Shown: one piece after another, positions 22,197 to 34,631 of the stretch
Position numbering within the stretch: the first letter of the stretch is position 1
How the letters are laid out: each line of letters begins with the position of its first letter
Source: Dipteronia dyeriana
Taxonomy: Eukaryota > Streptophyta > Magnoliopsida > Sapindales > Sapindaceae
Assembly (NCBI GenBank): GCA_032871835.1
Contig: CM065301.1
Location: forward strand, 15,579,291-15,643,290
Direction: 5' to 3'
Length of the DNA: 64,000 nt
Position numbers and translations under genes: made by a program
Notes under the pieces: model-generated
What the model was told of the DNA's origin: nothing
Databases searched by the model: none
The model's input: the letters and a program-made list of their open reading frames with translations, nothing else

Positions 22197-24399
22197 CGGA
22201 TGTATTAGAAGGCTGTCCGACTTGTAGCCCGGCCGCCCTCTTTAAAAAAAAATTATATATATTATAACTAGTTGCACAAACACTCTTGATATTAGATCAA
22301 ATTATATTTATATATAAATTTTATTTATAATTTCACTAACATCCTTTACGGTTAATATAATTTATTTCATATTTATTATAACTTAAAATCAAAATATAAT
22401 AATAAAATTTATAAACAATCAATCAGACAAAATTATTATTTTATACTTGTTTTATATATAATATTTTCTTACTTTTATATCAATTTTTTGATTACAAACT
22501 TTATATTCATTTCATTTTGTTCTATTTATTAGTTTAAATAATTCAAACCGGTATTTAACAGTAAATTTTCATAATATATAAAATTTATTTAAAAACAAGA
22601 TATATATTGACAAACAAATCAATGTGAGGATTTATGGGTTATTGATTAAGCATTCAAATATATTGACTAAACAATTCAATATGAGGTTTGTGAGCCACTA
22701 ATTAAGTATTTGAATATATTGACTAAACAAAAATAAATAAATCCATCAATTGATAGCTAATAAATTAACTATAAATTAACTATATATTACTAGTGTGTAT
22801 TGATTTATATATATAAATATATATGGACACAACACAACTGTGCATGTGTGCAGATTAAGGTCAATATATCTCTCGAGTTACATTCCATATATATATAATT
22901 TTATCCGGTTTGTAAATATTTCCTGAATACTCTCCTATATATAGAGAGAGAGAATTAGCTAGATAGATTTGATTAATTTATTAATTAATCAATACTGGAC
23001 AAAGTACAAACTACAAAGAGTCCTTGTATTCATCATAACTATCTAGATTCTAGAATGGGGAGTTTCATCAGATAGATACTTGAGCAACTCCTTTCAATCA
23101 ATTTCCTTAACCCCTTTTTCAACATCATCAGTTAGTTGATAACATATCTGTTATAAGAAATTATAGTAGTGATCATATTTAATTATTCAAAAGCACACGC
23201 TTGTCATCCCAGTTTAAGCTTTGCCCACCTGTCACAAATGTTATTTTAAATTCCAATTTAACCGTTTCACCTATTTTTCATATTTAAATTCGTATTAACG
23301 ATATCTAATATTAATTTTTACCGTCTTAGTTCGAGATTGAATATGTATAAATAGGAGATCTTACATTTATTAATGGATGATTTATTTATCTTCATTTTAT
23401 TTTTCACAAGTTGCTTCTACATTGGAAAAGCTTTAAGAGACCCGGTCAGCCTCCGATTTTTCTGTAAAAAAAATATTTATTTATTTTTACTTTTTGAATT
23501 TTAAATTTTGCTTTGTAAAAAAATTTCAAATCCAATTAGCGGTTGAAGAAGAGTAGAAGACCTTTCCTAACTATTTTACTTAATACATTCGGGACTGTAT
23601 AAATTTATCGTACCATACAACTTAGTATAAATATTAAATATCACCAAACACTTTATTGTACTAAATTAGTACCATTTGGTGTGTTAGTTATGTCCAACAC
23701 AATGCACCAAACAAACCCTTGATTGATATGAATTTTTAGGTAAACACATTTAAAACTTGTTATTAGTAGTTAAGATCCTAATTACTCATATTCAGATTAA
23801 CGCTGGTGTATAATTACATATTTAAGCTCAACAAGAGAGGTTAGAGCTAAAATCATAAAACAAGAAAACTGATTCCCTCTTTAATAAGCAAATGATTCGT
23901 TCTTCAACTCTACCATTATTAAAGCTTAGGGTGAATTGGAGTCGAATTGGATCTGTTTTTAGCCGAAAAGCGTATATAACTCATATACACCTAGTTTTTT
24001 TTTTAAATCTGATTAACTCCAAAAAAACATGTTAAACCGATTAGACTTGAACTTTTATTTTTCCTGTTCGATTTAATACGAGTTTGAGCCTTTTGGGTCT
24101 AATGAACATGTTGCCTATGTTTTTAACTATATGAACATTTTGGATCATAAATTGATATCCCTATTTGATAAAGTGTTCATATATTATAACGTGTTTATAT
24201 AAATTCAACAACTCCGACACTATAATATGATATTTACTCTGTTTATTCGGTTTGAGTTTTGGTAAGGTAAAACTGTTAATGACTCATATAAACTAGGTTT
24301 TCGTTTTTTAAAATCAGATTTACTCATCTTAATAGATTGACTCGACTCGAATAAATATTTTAAGTTCGTTTCGATTTATCTCGGATAATAAAACCATAC
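21478..24399. other. AT-rich intergenic DNA with microsatellite and small duplications
   Basis: No gene is seen. It contains a TA microsatellite (22147-22192). Just after it is a GC-rich patch (22193-22245: GTGACGGATG...CCCGGCCGCCC) that looks like a transposon end. A roughly 62-bp imperfect tandem duplication lies at 22606-22729 (TATTGACTAAACAA shared). The rest is AT-rich. Confidence 0.55.
22147..22192. repeat. TA microsatellite
   Basis: An uninterrupted TA dinucleotide run of about 46 bp. Confidence 0.95.
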
Positions 24400-25343
24400 C
24401 CAATAGTACCTACCCTTAATTAAAGCACATATATATATATTTTTTTAAGATAAGAGAAAAAGCAGATACAAACAATACAAGGCAAAAGATATTTAAATGA
24501 AGTTGTAAAAGCTAAGCTCATCTTCTCCGTCCCTCTATTATTAAGCCAGCCTTTGGAGGAAGTAGACGTTTCCTCGTTTTTCATCAGCTTGTCCCTTGCT
24601 ATATGTTTATTGTTTATGCTCGCCTGACCCACTTCCAATTTTCATCATATTTTTACACACTCCCACTTGACACACAACACATACCCCCCCCTCTCTCTCT
24701 CTATTTATCTTTATTTAATGGGGTTCCTTACTTTGCTATCAAACGTGCCTGCATCACAGGAATTTTCTCCTTTTCTATCCATAGCATGATATGATATACC
24801 TAACACAAAACTGTGAGAGATGAGATAATTTTTATTTTTAGTTTTATGTTGACTGTTTACTTTTCTTTTCTTTTTAAACAACAAAAAAGTAAGAAGATCG
24901 ATTATTGGTATCATTTGTTGTACTTTTAACCTGTATATATCATCATTTTTCAGTATGAAGAATGGCAGAAATCCAGTCTGACAAGATCATCGATGATAGA
25001 TATTGGACAATTACACACATGAAAGCTCAGATATAGATGTACTCTTCCTCTCCTATATATTATTAACTAGATATGGATACGTACGGTACTATATTTCTTC
25101 CTGTCTCTGCAACTTAATTAATAATTCATTTCTCTTTTAGGAACGATGATCCATCTTCTATATATTCAATTTGCTTCTGTATTTCATTTACAATTTTGAT
25201 CTGTAAAATCTAAGTTTTTTTTTTTTTCTGCAGGTTAATTGTACTATTGTCTGTGGAAAGCCAGTTTCCTAGTCCACAATCAAATCAATCTTGTATATGA
25301 TCTAATAAGTTTTGTGTTTGAACTTTGAAATCATCATATATAA
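24400..25343 (+). promoter_or_regulatory. upstream region and leader of the BELL gene
   Basis: A CT-rich stretch (CCCCCCCTCTCTCTCTCT near 24685-24705), typical of plant core promoters and leaders, lies about 650 bp before the start codon. A T-rich tract ending TTTCTGCAG at 25225-25233 looks like a splice acceptor, so a 5'UTR intron is plausible. No TATA box can be chosen with confidence, and the transcription start is unknown. Confidence 0.45.
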
Positions 25344-28300
25344 ATGGCAACTTATTTTCATGTGAACTCATCATCAGAAATCCAAGGAGCTGATCATCAT
25401 GGGATGCCAACCCTCTATCTCATGAACCCAAATAACTACGTGCCTAATTACTCTGACACAACCCTCCTCCTAAACCCCGCCGTCAACGCGCTTAACCCTT
25501 CTAACCTACCCCACGCGCCACCGCTCATGGGAATACCACTCCCTGCTGGACCCACCAAAAACGTCGTCACACTGGCCAATTCCGAGGATATTAATAACCG
25601 TTCATCGTCCTTACACGGCTCCTTATTCTCCGGTAATGTCCACTACGACTTGTGGGGGTCCATCAACCAACAACATCCCCAGCAGATTGCCTCTCTGCAG
25701 CCAGCTGCAACAACTGATGTGTATAGTACACATCAGCCGTGTCGGCAAGGTAATTTGTCTCTCAGCTTATTGTCACCAAAACAAGCTTCTTATAATAATA
25801 TTCCAGCACGGGATCAACAAGTTTCGGTCGCTGCAGCTGGGAATAATAATTCTCCATCGTCGGTTTCTGTTGTGTCGAATGTTGCGATTTTGGAGTCTAA
25901 GTACATGAGAGCTGCACAGGAGTTGCTTGATCAAGTTGTTACTGTTTTGAGTGTTGTAAAGGCTCAAGAGATGATCGGTAAAGAGAAATTGAAGTTGGAT
26001 AAAGAATCAACGGCTCTAAATTACGCAGAGGGATCCGTTAATAATAATAATAATATTAATGGTGGTGGTGAGTTAACAGCAGCCCAGAAGCAAGAACTTC
26101 AACTAAAGAAGGCAAAACTTGTTAACATGCTTGATGAGGTATATATATATATATTATTTACATATGAGTTGTTTTATTTTCATCTCTTTTGAGACTGATC
26201 ACTTGGTACTCATCTGGATTTTTGGGCCCTTGATTCTGTTCAAGCCATTTCCTGTATAACTTTGATTAGTTGTCAGACTGACCTAGAAAAGTTATTCTAA
26301 AATGTCAAAAATGAAACTGGAGCCAGTACTGTCTGTTTTTACCTTTCTTTTCCTGCCCTTTCTTGGCTGAAGTTAGGTGCACGTCATTTGGGTCCATAAG
26401 CTGAAATAATTCTCTTTCAGACAAATTCAAAATAAAATATGTTTGTGGTGGCTGTACTTTATGGGTCATGCTAGCAGATATTGGTATATTTAGTTACAAT
26501 AGAGGTGTAAATTTTAATGCTGTGAGCTTTATGAATGTTGTTGGTTTTTTTAAATAATGTCACTGTGAACATGTAAGTTAGTGTTAGAATTCTACTAATA
26601 TTGAATTTTCAACTTTAGCACTATAGCAATTTTCATACTTTGTTTTTGTTTCAATATTTTTTTTTTTTTGGTTGTTGAGAAATTCTCATAGTTTGTTGGT
26701 CATAGATATATATTATGCTTGATTGACTAATAGTCTAATTGGGATAAGTTGTGCAAGAGTGAATTCTGATAGTTGTCTCCCGAAAACTTATATTTACATA
26801 AAATTTCTTATATATTGGTAAAATGTTCATTATCATTGCATGTTATACAGTAAAAAATGGTCACAAATTACATTCATGATTGACGGTAATCATTTTCTAT
26901 ATAAATTTTTGAACGAAAAGATAAGATTGATCGAGGGAATGATTTCTTATTATTAAAAGAAGCATATATAATATATATCTCAACAAAAAAAAAAAAAGAA
27001 AAAAAGAAAAAGTATATATCAAATTGTAGTATATATACAACTCTAAACTAATTATATATGTTAATTTTGTGACACACTTGAAGGTTGAGCAAAGATACAG
27101 ACAATACCATGAGCACATGAAAGTGGTGATCAATTCATTCGAGCAGGCAGCAGGATTGGGTTCAGCAAAATCATACACTGCCCTTGCTCTAAGGACGATT
27201 TCGAAGCAATTCCGTTGTCTTAAAGACGCAATTTCTGAACAAATGAAATCCACAAGCAAGAAATTAGGTGAAGAAGATTGCTTAGGAGCAAAGGTAGAGA
27301 GCTCAAGACTAAGGTATGTTGCGGATCATCATGATCATCAGCTTCGACAACAGTTGGGAATGTTACAACATAATGCTTGGAGACCCCAAAGAGGCTTGCC
27401 TGAACGTGCTGTTTCCATTCTACGCGCTTGGCTCTTTGAGCACTTCCTTCACCCGTAAGTGCATGCTTTTAGGATTCCAAATTATCTAACCTGATAATCA
27501 CTTTTGTATCCCGCACCTGAAACCGACTATATATGTATATTTAGAATGAAAAAAAAAAAATGTACTTGGTGTCTCCATAACGCATAACATGGGTTGTTAA
27601 ATTTTAATTCCACAAAGCAATTCTATTTATTTTTAGTTAATGATCATTACAAAAGTGATATGAAAATCAACACTCCCAAATACTTTAGATATGATCAACA
27701 GAAGTACCTTGTTACATTATACTCCATATATTTACATTATTTGGCTTCATTTTTTGGTTATAGGTATCCTAAGGATTCAGATAAACAAATTCTTGCAAAA
27801 CAAACAGGGTTGACAAGGAGCCAGGTGTGCATTATATATGCTGCATTCTATCTTCTACTTTTGTGCATCTAGTTTTACTTATTATTTTTTGTTGTTTTTC
27901 TATTCTTCGTCCATGGAAACTTTGATAAATATATGCAATTTGATATGAATCGAAGGTGTCAAATTGGTTTATTAATGCTCGGGTTCGTCTCTGGAAACCA
28001 ATGGTTGAAGAAATGTACTTGGAAGAAGTGAAGGAGCAGGATCAAAATGGTAATTCTGAGGAAAGTGGAAGCAAGAGTACTGATCATAGCAAATCACTTA
28101 GAATGAAAAAAGTGAAAGCTTTTGAAGCAGAAAAATCCACCAACCAGCAGAATGCTTCTCCGAACCAAGTTTCCAACTCAATAACCATATCTACATCTAC
28201 AATGACCAATATAGGAGGAGCTCTTCAAACACAGCAAACTGGTTTCAATCTTATTGGGTCATCTGAACTTGAACGAGTTGTTCTAACAAGTCCAAAGAAA

Positions 28301-28705
28301 CCAAGGTGTACTAATTCACCGAGTAGCGGCATTCTTGCAATAGACATGGACATGAAACAAGGCACTAATGATCATCATCATCATGGCGGTGGATTTGGTG
28401 CATACACAATGGGAGGAGGTATTGGAGGAAGGTTCAATCCTGATGATCATAATCAGCTAGCACCAAGATTTCTGGGAAATGGTGTTTCTCTCACTCTTGG
28501 CCTTCCTCAACAAAGTTTTCTATCTAGCCACCATAATATTCAGGTGGGAAGAGGACTCGGATTAGGATCCGGTGAAGCCGATTTCTGTGGTATTGATCAA
28601 ACCCCACAAACGAATTCTCATCCGAGTACTGCAGCTTATGACAACATTGAAATCCAGAACAGAAAGAGGTTTGCTGCTCAATTGTTGCCAGATTTTGTGG
28701 CCTAA
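25344..28705 (+). CDS. BEL1-like (BELL/TALE) homeodomain transcription factor
   Basis: Four exons: 25344-26138, 27084-27454, 27764-27824 and 27956-28705, all with GT-AG introns, giving 658 aa. Phases check: the second junction splits a Pro codon (CC|G), and exon 3 is 61 bp as is usual in this family. Domains in order: a ZIBEL-like motif (GNLSLSL, about 136-142), SKY domain ([15 protein letters not shown], 185-199), BELL domain (about 244-325), TALE homeodomain (about 355-422) with the three-residue loop extension (HPYP) and recognition helix [11 protein letters not shown], and a C-terminal VSLTLGL motif (586-592). The end ([12 protein letters not shown]) and start resemble Arabidopsis BLH1-type proteins. 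BELL proteins act in the nucleus as heterodimers with KNOX proteins in meristem and organ patterning. The start is the first ATG of the exon-1 frame. It appears intact. Confidence 0.95.
26139..27083 (+). other. intron 1 of the BELL gene
   Basis: A 945-bp intron from GAG|GTATAT to TTGAAG|GTTGAG. It separates the first half of the BELL domain from the second, a conserved position in the family. ORF 26897-27259 on the opposite strand is a shadow. Confidence 0.9.
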
Positions 28706-28771
28706 TTAAGCCTCCACCTCTCAACTTTCTATTTTATGACCGCAAACACTACCTTTCCTTTGTGTTCTTCA

Positions 28772-28818
<47 letters not shown>

Positions 28819-29370
28819 CACCTGTAACTATGTATTGAATGACTCAAGTACATATACATACATATATAGGCCAAGAAACAAATTTAGGTTTATACTTGGA
28901 GGGGAAAAAATACTACACAATTTAGTGGTCAAGATAATAAGGTTGATTGTTGTATATTTTAGTGAAATATATATTTGGATTTAGATGGCTTGAAACGTAT
29001 TGTAGGAAACTGCAATTAATTATTCAAGCAGATTGAGGTGTGTGTATAAATTCTGTAAAACTTAAAGCTTTTTATGTTTTTAAGTGGTTATGAGATTTGA
29101 GAATGAGGTTCTGGAGATGGTGGTTGAATTGTTGACAAGAATTTTCTCCGTTGTACGTACAGGCATGGCTTGGATATATAGTTGGTAGTTGGATCTTTAT
29201 ATAAAATATGTAGATGCGATCATTTACTCTATGAAGTTGATGAACGCAACAAATATGCAGGTAATATATGCGGTAGCTAAAAATAGCACAGTCCAATCAT
29301 TGAGACCACCCAATGTGGATCCAAACGGATACAAGTCATAACCTGACCAAGTTAATCTGATGTGATAAGT
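28706..29370 (+). other. 3' flank of the BELL gene with TA microsatellite
   Basis: This holds the 3'UTR and downstream DNA. A TA run occupies about 28776-28815. No clear polyadenylation site can be chosen. The flank ends at the target site of the gypsy1 insertion (TAAGT, 29366-29370). Confidence 0.7.
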
Positions 29371-30608
29371 TGGTGTAGCGGAAGCTCTGTCGAGAAAAAC
29401 CTACTGGAAACAATTGGAAACAACCTACTAATATTGTGTTGATCCGTGTACGGATATCAGAATTAGGGATGCACGTTTGGGGAATGGGGATGGATATAGG
29501 TCTCCCCATCCCCATCCCCATTTCCTAGGCCCTTCCCCCATCCCCATCCCCTCCCCCCCCCCCCCCCCATTTCCCCATTTGGGGAAAATGGGGATGGGGA
29601 TGGGGATGGGGATGTTTGGGGGGAGGTCCCCCATCCCCATCCTCAATTCCTCATTTTCCCTGTTTTTTCATGTTTTTTTGTATCCCCCGATCCTCCATTT
29701 TCTCATTTCCCTATTTAACTAAAAAATATAAATTAAATTAAAAAAAAAACATTTCATTACAAATAAAAAATAACAATACATTACAAATTCTACATAAAAT
29801 ATTTCAAATAATTCAAATATGTATTATAATTATATTTATATACTTTTGGGGGAAATGAGGAATTGAGGATCTCCATCCCCATCCCCATCCCCATCCCCAT
29901 CCCCATTTCAATTTAATTGTGGGGGAAATGGGGAAATGGGGATGGGGAGGGTCCCCCCATCCCTATCCCCCCCCCCATTTCCCCATTTTCCCCCAAATGA
30001 GGATGGAGGTGCGGGGATTTGGGATCCCGGGGATAAATGTGCATCCCTAGCCAGAATATTAGACTTCAAATACGACAATCTTCGCGTACAAAGAATTTGT
30101 AATTGGATATTTGAAAATAATTCTCTGAAATTTTATTAATAATTAAAAACTGCCCAACAAAAGTGGCTTATAGGTCTATTTAAAGTAAACACACACTAAC
30201 CCTAATTCTGAAACCCTGTTGAACCCTAAAAATCCGAAATAACAAAAATTACCAAAAATGACAAATTTGAGTTACATACGGAAACAAATAAATTAAAGAT
30301 TCTAAGCAAACCTGAATTGACGGAAGTCAATTCGGATTTGGAAAACTAAAGTTATGGCAAAATTAAAACTTTCCTAAAATGGCAAAAACAACAATTCTGA
30401 GGCCTAAACGAAGGAATTCGGCTAAAAAGGGTATGACCTATGGCCAAAGGTCATGACTTTCAAAGATCTCGCCGATCCGCATTAACTGTGAAAGTTTCAC
30501 GTCATTCCGACTCTGTCGCCCAGACTAGTAGGATTGATTTGCCCATTTTCCTTAGTCTTTTTCCGATCCAACCCCTTCATGTAATCCAATGACAAGGTTG
30601 CTGCATCA
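29371..30608 (-). repeat. gypsy1 3' LTR containing a hAT-type MITE
   Basis: Without the MITE (29464-30049) and one 8-bp duplication it is 644 bp, against 646 bp for the partner LTR. It runs TGGTGTAG ... GCATCA on the plus strand, so on the element strand it starts TGATGCAG and ends CTACACCA. The polypurine tract GGAGGGAC (30609-30616, minus) abuts it. Confidence 0.92.
29464..30049. mobile_element. hAT-type MITE with GGGGAT arrays (copy 2)
   Basis: A 586-bp relative of the element at 12984-13597, in opposite orientation, with ends TAGGGATGCAC / GTGCATCCCTA. The flanking 8-bp sites are ATCAGAAT (29456-29463) and GCCAGAAT (30050-30057). The undisturbed partner LTR carries a single GCCAGAAT at 44137-44144, so the other LTR serves as the empty site. 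It contains long GGGGAT/CCCCAT runs and an 18-bp C run near 29551. Confidence 0.93.
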
Positions 30609-30611
30609 GTC

Positions 30612-31790
30612 CCTCCAGGGTAGAAAAACGTCGACCTCGACATCATATCCTCCTCCTCAGAATCACCAAAATAAAGCACCATATGGTTCACATTGAACAT
30701 ATCACCTGTACGAATATTGCTAGGAAGCTTTAATCGGTATGCGTTTGGATTTATCTTCTCAATCACCTCAAAAAGATCGACCTTTTTCGTCGCAAGTTTG
30801 TTGTATTCCCCAACTGCAAAACATTCTTTAGTCAAGATAGTCCAAACAAAATCCCCCACCTCGAACTCCATCAGGTGGCGTTTCTTGTTAGCTGTGGTTT
30901 TGTACTTTACCGTGGATTTTAACAAGTTGTCATGAACTCGCTTGTGAGTTTCCTGCAAATGTTGAACGAAATCCTCAGCTTTCCCATGTATCCGAGTCTT
31001 GTTTGGAAGAGGTAGTAAGTTAAGCGGACCACAAGGGATGACCGAGTACACCACTTGAAAAGGACTAAAACCTGTAATCCGATTTATTGCGAGATTGTAC
31101 GCATATTCGGCCTGGCTGAGCTTTTGATCCCAACCCCGAGTATTCTCACCTACTAAGCTTCACAATAAATTTCCCAAGGACCTGTTAACTACTTTGGCCT
31201 GTCCATCCGTCTGTGGGTGATATGCACTGCTGAAATCAAGTCGCGTGTTCACTAACTTCCACAGGCTACGCCAAAAGTGGCTAAGAAAACGGGTGTCTTG
31301 ATCGGACTCGATGGAATTAGGCAATCCATGCAAACCATATACTTCCCGAAAAAAAAAGTTGAGCAACACTAACTGCGTTCGTGGTCTTTTTGCACAAAAT
31401 GAAGTGAATCATCCTCGAAAACCTGTCCACGACTACAAAAATCGAATCAAAACCACGTTGAGTTTTTGGTAACCCAAGGACGAAATCCATGCTCACTTCT
31501 GTCCATGGTTCAATCCGGATTGGAAGCGGTAAATACAGACCTGCATTAGTGGCCTTCCCTTTCGAAACTTTACAAACTTAACAACGCTCTACATAACGCT
31601 CCATTTCTCTTCGAATCGTAGGCCAAAAATAACTTGCATTGACTAATTGGAGTGTACGATCTGGTACCACATGCCCTTCCCCATGTAGTTCCTTAATGAT
31701 TTACAGTCGCAAGCTACAATCGGGAATGCACAACTGATTTCCCCTAAACAAAAACCCATCTAACAAAAAAAATTCTGATTTCTCTCCGGA
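30612..31790 (-). pseudogene. gypsy1 integrase (broken, catalytic Glu changed)
   Basis: On the minus strand the frames give a partial zinc-finger region (HxxxxVPDRTLQL ... RC-stop-VC), the first Asp block ([15 protein letters not shown]), SDQDTRFLSHFW, and AYHPQTDGQAKVVNRSLG. Relatives have GQTEVVN here; the AAA codon at 31195-31193 replaces the catalytic glutamate of the DDE triad. The C-terminal domain continues at 31054-30612 (FEVGDFVWTILTKE, the NAYRLKLPS block). Stops and frame changes at about 31160 and 31580 also break it. Confidence 0.88.
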
Positions 31791-31999
31791 CTGCAAAGCT
31801 ATCAGAATGGCTGAGAAATACGGGTCTGTAGCAAGTGTCTCACAGAATAATTCAAAACCTGGTACCGAGAGACTTATAGTGGACAACAAGTTACTTCGTC
31901 GACTCAATCCATCTGCAACTCTGTTAGAAGTACTTGCTTTGTGTTTCAAAATGAATGTGAACTATTGTAGATAAGCCGATGAAGTTGCATGTTTAGCCA

Positions 32000-32327
32000 A
32001 AATTTTATCTTGACTGTGGAGATGTTTTAGAGCTTCGTGATATGTGAAGAGGATGAATTCTTGATGGAAAAGGTAGTGTCTTCAATGTTTCACGGCTTGA
32101 ACCACAACGTAGAACTCAATGTCGTAGGTGTTGTATAGCGATCTTGCCTCTAATAGCTTCTCACTGAAAAACGCAACTGGTTTGCTAGCTTGACTTAACA
32201 CGACTCCTATGCCCAGCTTAGAGGCATCACTGTGAAGCTCGAAAGGCTGCGAAAAATCTGGTAGGACTAATATAGGAGTTGTTGTCAGATGTAACTTGAT
32301 GAGTTTGAAGGCTTCATCAGCCTCTAG
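32000..32327 (-). pseudogene. gypsy1 RNase H, left part
   Basis: The minus strand reads (E)ADEAFKLIKLHLTTTPILVLPDFSQPFEL, the DASKLGIGVVLSQ block, and PVAFFSEKLLEARSLYNTYD. This is the RT-connection/RNase H region typical of Ty3/gypsy. The upstream half of the same reading frame lies at 41388 onward (KDKFEWTL), because gypsy2 inserted between TL and EADEAF. A near copy of this block lies at 39062-39590. Confidence 0.92.
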
Positions 32328-33861
32328 TGACAAGACCCACCCCGACTCCTCTCTTGAGTATGAGGAAGGCCCTGTGGGCCGTACTGTTACTAGCATGATA
32401 AAAGAATTTCGACTAAAATTCCATAGAAAATACTTGCTTTTAAACATAAAAAGAATATAAGGAAAATATTAAAAAAATTGGAGAGTACAAAATGTACATA
32501 ACTGCAAGTTCTTTATTGCCATTTTGGTTCATTACAAAAAGTTGTAAAAAAAATGACCGATCATACCAAAAACCGACCACCTTTAAAAACTAACCAGTCA
32601 AAAACCCAATAAGAAAACCGACCAAGCCGAGTAAGAAACCGACCACGGTCGAGTAAGTCGAGTAAGCCGAGTAGGCCGAGCACACCTCAAATTATGCCGA
32701 CCATGCCGACCACACATCTCAAAATATGTACATAAAAATTAAAATGCATGACTTTTATGCTTCATGGTGTCATCTAGTGGCCCACCTCAAAACTTCTGAG
32801 TCCGTACAACCGAGCACCTACTTGAAAAAAAAAATTAAAGTAAAAGGATGAGCGCTAACGCCCAGTGAGTGAATGAAAATTTTTAAAAACATTTCTAAAC
32901 AACTTTTCAATATGCATCCAGTAATATATACTATATCATTTCATCATGTCAAAAGATTTCCATAGTAAAATATAATATATCTACTTTCGTACTTAATTAC
33001 TGAATGCATTTCTTTTCTGAACAAGAATAAGATAATTTATAAAATCTTAATCTGCACCAAATTAGTACTCAGTGATATCTTCAATACGTAAGCCGAATTT
33101 CTTCGTGCAAACGCAGAGTCGGGAATAACTTCTGGTCATACACGTGCAGAGCGACTCATCTGAAATACACATGTGTAGAAAGGCCCCAAAAGCCAACAAT
33201 AATCATAACTGGGGAAGGGTACAAACATAGTGCTTTTGTAAAAATCATAATCTCTTCTTGATATTTATAAAAGTAATAGCTAATATTTCTGAGTGCTAAT
33301 ATAAGCATAAAACATACTTTCAGTTCTCTGTATAATCACCATAAATCTTCAAAATAAATAAAATACTTAAATGATTTGCAACAATTAATTTTAAGCATAA
33401 AATTGGAAAAATTTGAGTTAAAAACAAAACTGAAAACTTTTTCACTCATAACTTATCCTTCAAGCAAAATTCGGACCATGTATGCCAGGTTCCCCTACTT
33501 CGTCTTCTTTCCCTAACAATCACACAAAATCTAATTAGAAACTGGAATTCAAAGAAGAATCAACCGAAAATCTATAATATCATAATAGTGTTCCACTGAC
33601 TTCTCTTCCTTTTTCTTCCTTCTCTTTCCTTTCTTCCGTTCGATTCTACTGCTTCTAACTGGTCATGTTTATCCTCCAATATATATGTATGTATGGAAAG
33701 ACACAACTAAAGTTGTGAGCTAGTTAACTAAGCTCACAACTGTCTGTCAACTATACAGACTACAATTGCTTACTCACCAATTCACTTTTCATTTCACATC
33801 TATCCCCTTTTTAAAAAAAAAAATTGGGCCTTTATTGGGCCTAAATTGTTTGGGTGTTACA
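32328..33861 (-). repeat. gypsy2 3' LTR (1534 bp)
   Basis: Plus strand TGACAAGACCC ... GGGTGTTACA. The left flank is TCTAG plus gypsy1; the right flank is the gypsy2 polypurine tract (GCGGTGGGGTGAAT on the minus strand). It contains a short stretch of CGAGTA-type tandem units (about 32600-32700) that is expanded in the other LTR copies. Confidence 0.93.
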
Positions 33862-33897
33862 ATTCACCCCACCGCATAAGAATTTCATCCTCGAAAT

Positions 33898-34626
33898 TCA
33901 CTTACCTAACCGAAACAGATAGAGATACTGATTTCGCATATGATCTTCATATTCCCAATACGCCTCTTCTGTTGCATGATTTCTCCATAACACCTTTACT
34001 AGAGGAATAACATTAATACGTAACACTTGTTCCCTTCTGTCTAGAATCTCAATAGGTTCCTCTTCATAAGTCAAATCTTCTCTTAACATCTCTGGTTGCT
34101 TGGTTAAAACATGCGTAGGGTCAACTATATATTTTCGAAGCATAGAAACATGAAATACATCATGAATTCTTGAAAGCTCTGAAGGTAAAGCTAAACGGTA
34201 TGCCACTGCTCCCACTCTGGCAATAATCTCATACGGACCAATGTATCGCGAACTTAACTTCCCATGTCTTCCAAATCAAAATATACATTTCCAAGGTAAA
34301 ATTCGTAAGAACACATAGTCACCCACTTAAAATTCAAGTTCCCTTCTACGCTTATCTGTGTAGCTTTTCTGCCTATCTTGAGCAACCTTTAATCTGTCTC
34401 TGATGATTTTGACATTTTCTGATATGACTTGAACAAGTTCTGGACCTAACAACTTTCTCTCACCTACTTCATCCCAACATATCGGTGTTCTGTATTTTCT
34501 CCCATACAAAGCTTCATAAGGCGTCATTTCAATGCTAGCCTGATAACTGTTATTGTAGGCAAATTCTATCAATGGTATATGTACATCCCAAATTCCTTTG
34601 AAATCCATTACACAAGCCCGAAGCAT
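33898..34626 (-). pseudogene. gypsy2 integrase C-terminus and chromodomain
   Basis: The frame 34626-34327 gives VMDFKGIWDVHIPLIEFAYN and the PYEALYGRKYRTPICWDE block. Frame 34215-33898 gives RLALPSELSRIHDVFHVSMLRKY, then EEEPIEILDRREQVLR, the LVKVLWRNH stretch and EEAYWEYEDHMR. The last part matches the chromodomain of Tekay/Del-type chromoviruses, which is thought to steer integration toward particular chromatin. A stop near 34325 breaks the frame. Confidence 0.9.
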
Positions 34627-34631
34627 ATCCT

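Noticed and set aside
26897..27259. 120-aa ORF antisense to BELL exon 2 and intron 1
   Set aside because: The first part is the complement of the conserved BELL coding exon; the rest is AT-rich intron.
27594..27872. 92-aa ORF around BELL exon 3
   Set aside because: It reads through introns 2 and 3; the true exon 3 is the 61-bp piece at 27764-27824.
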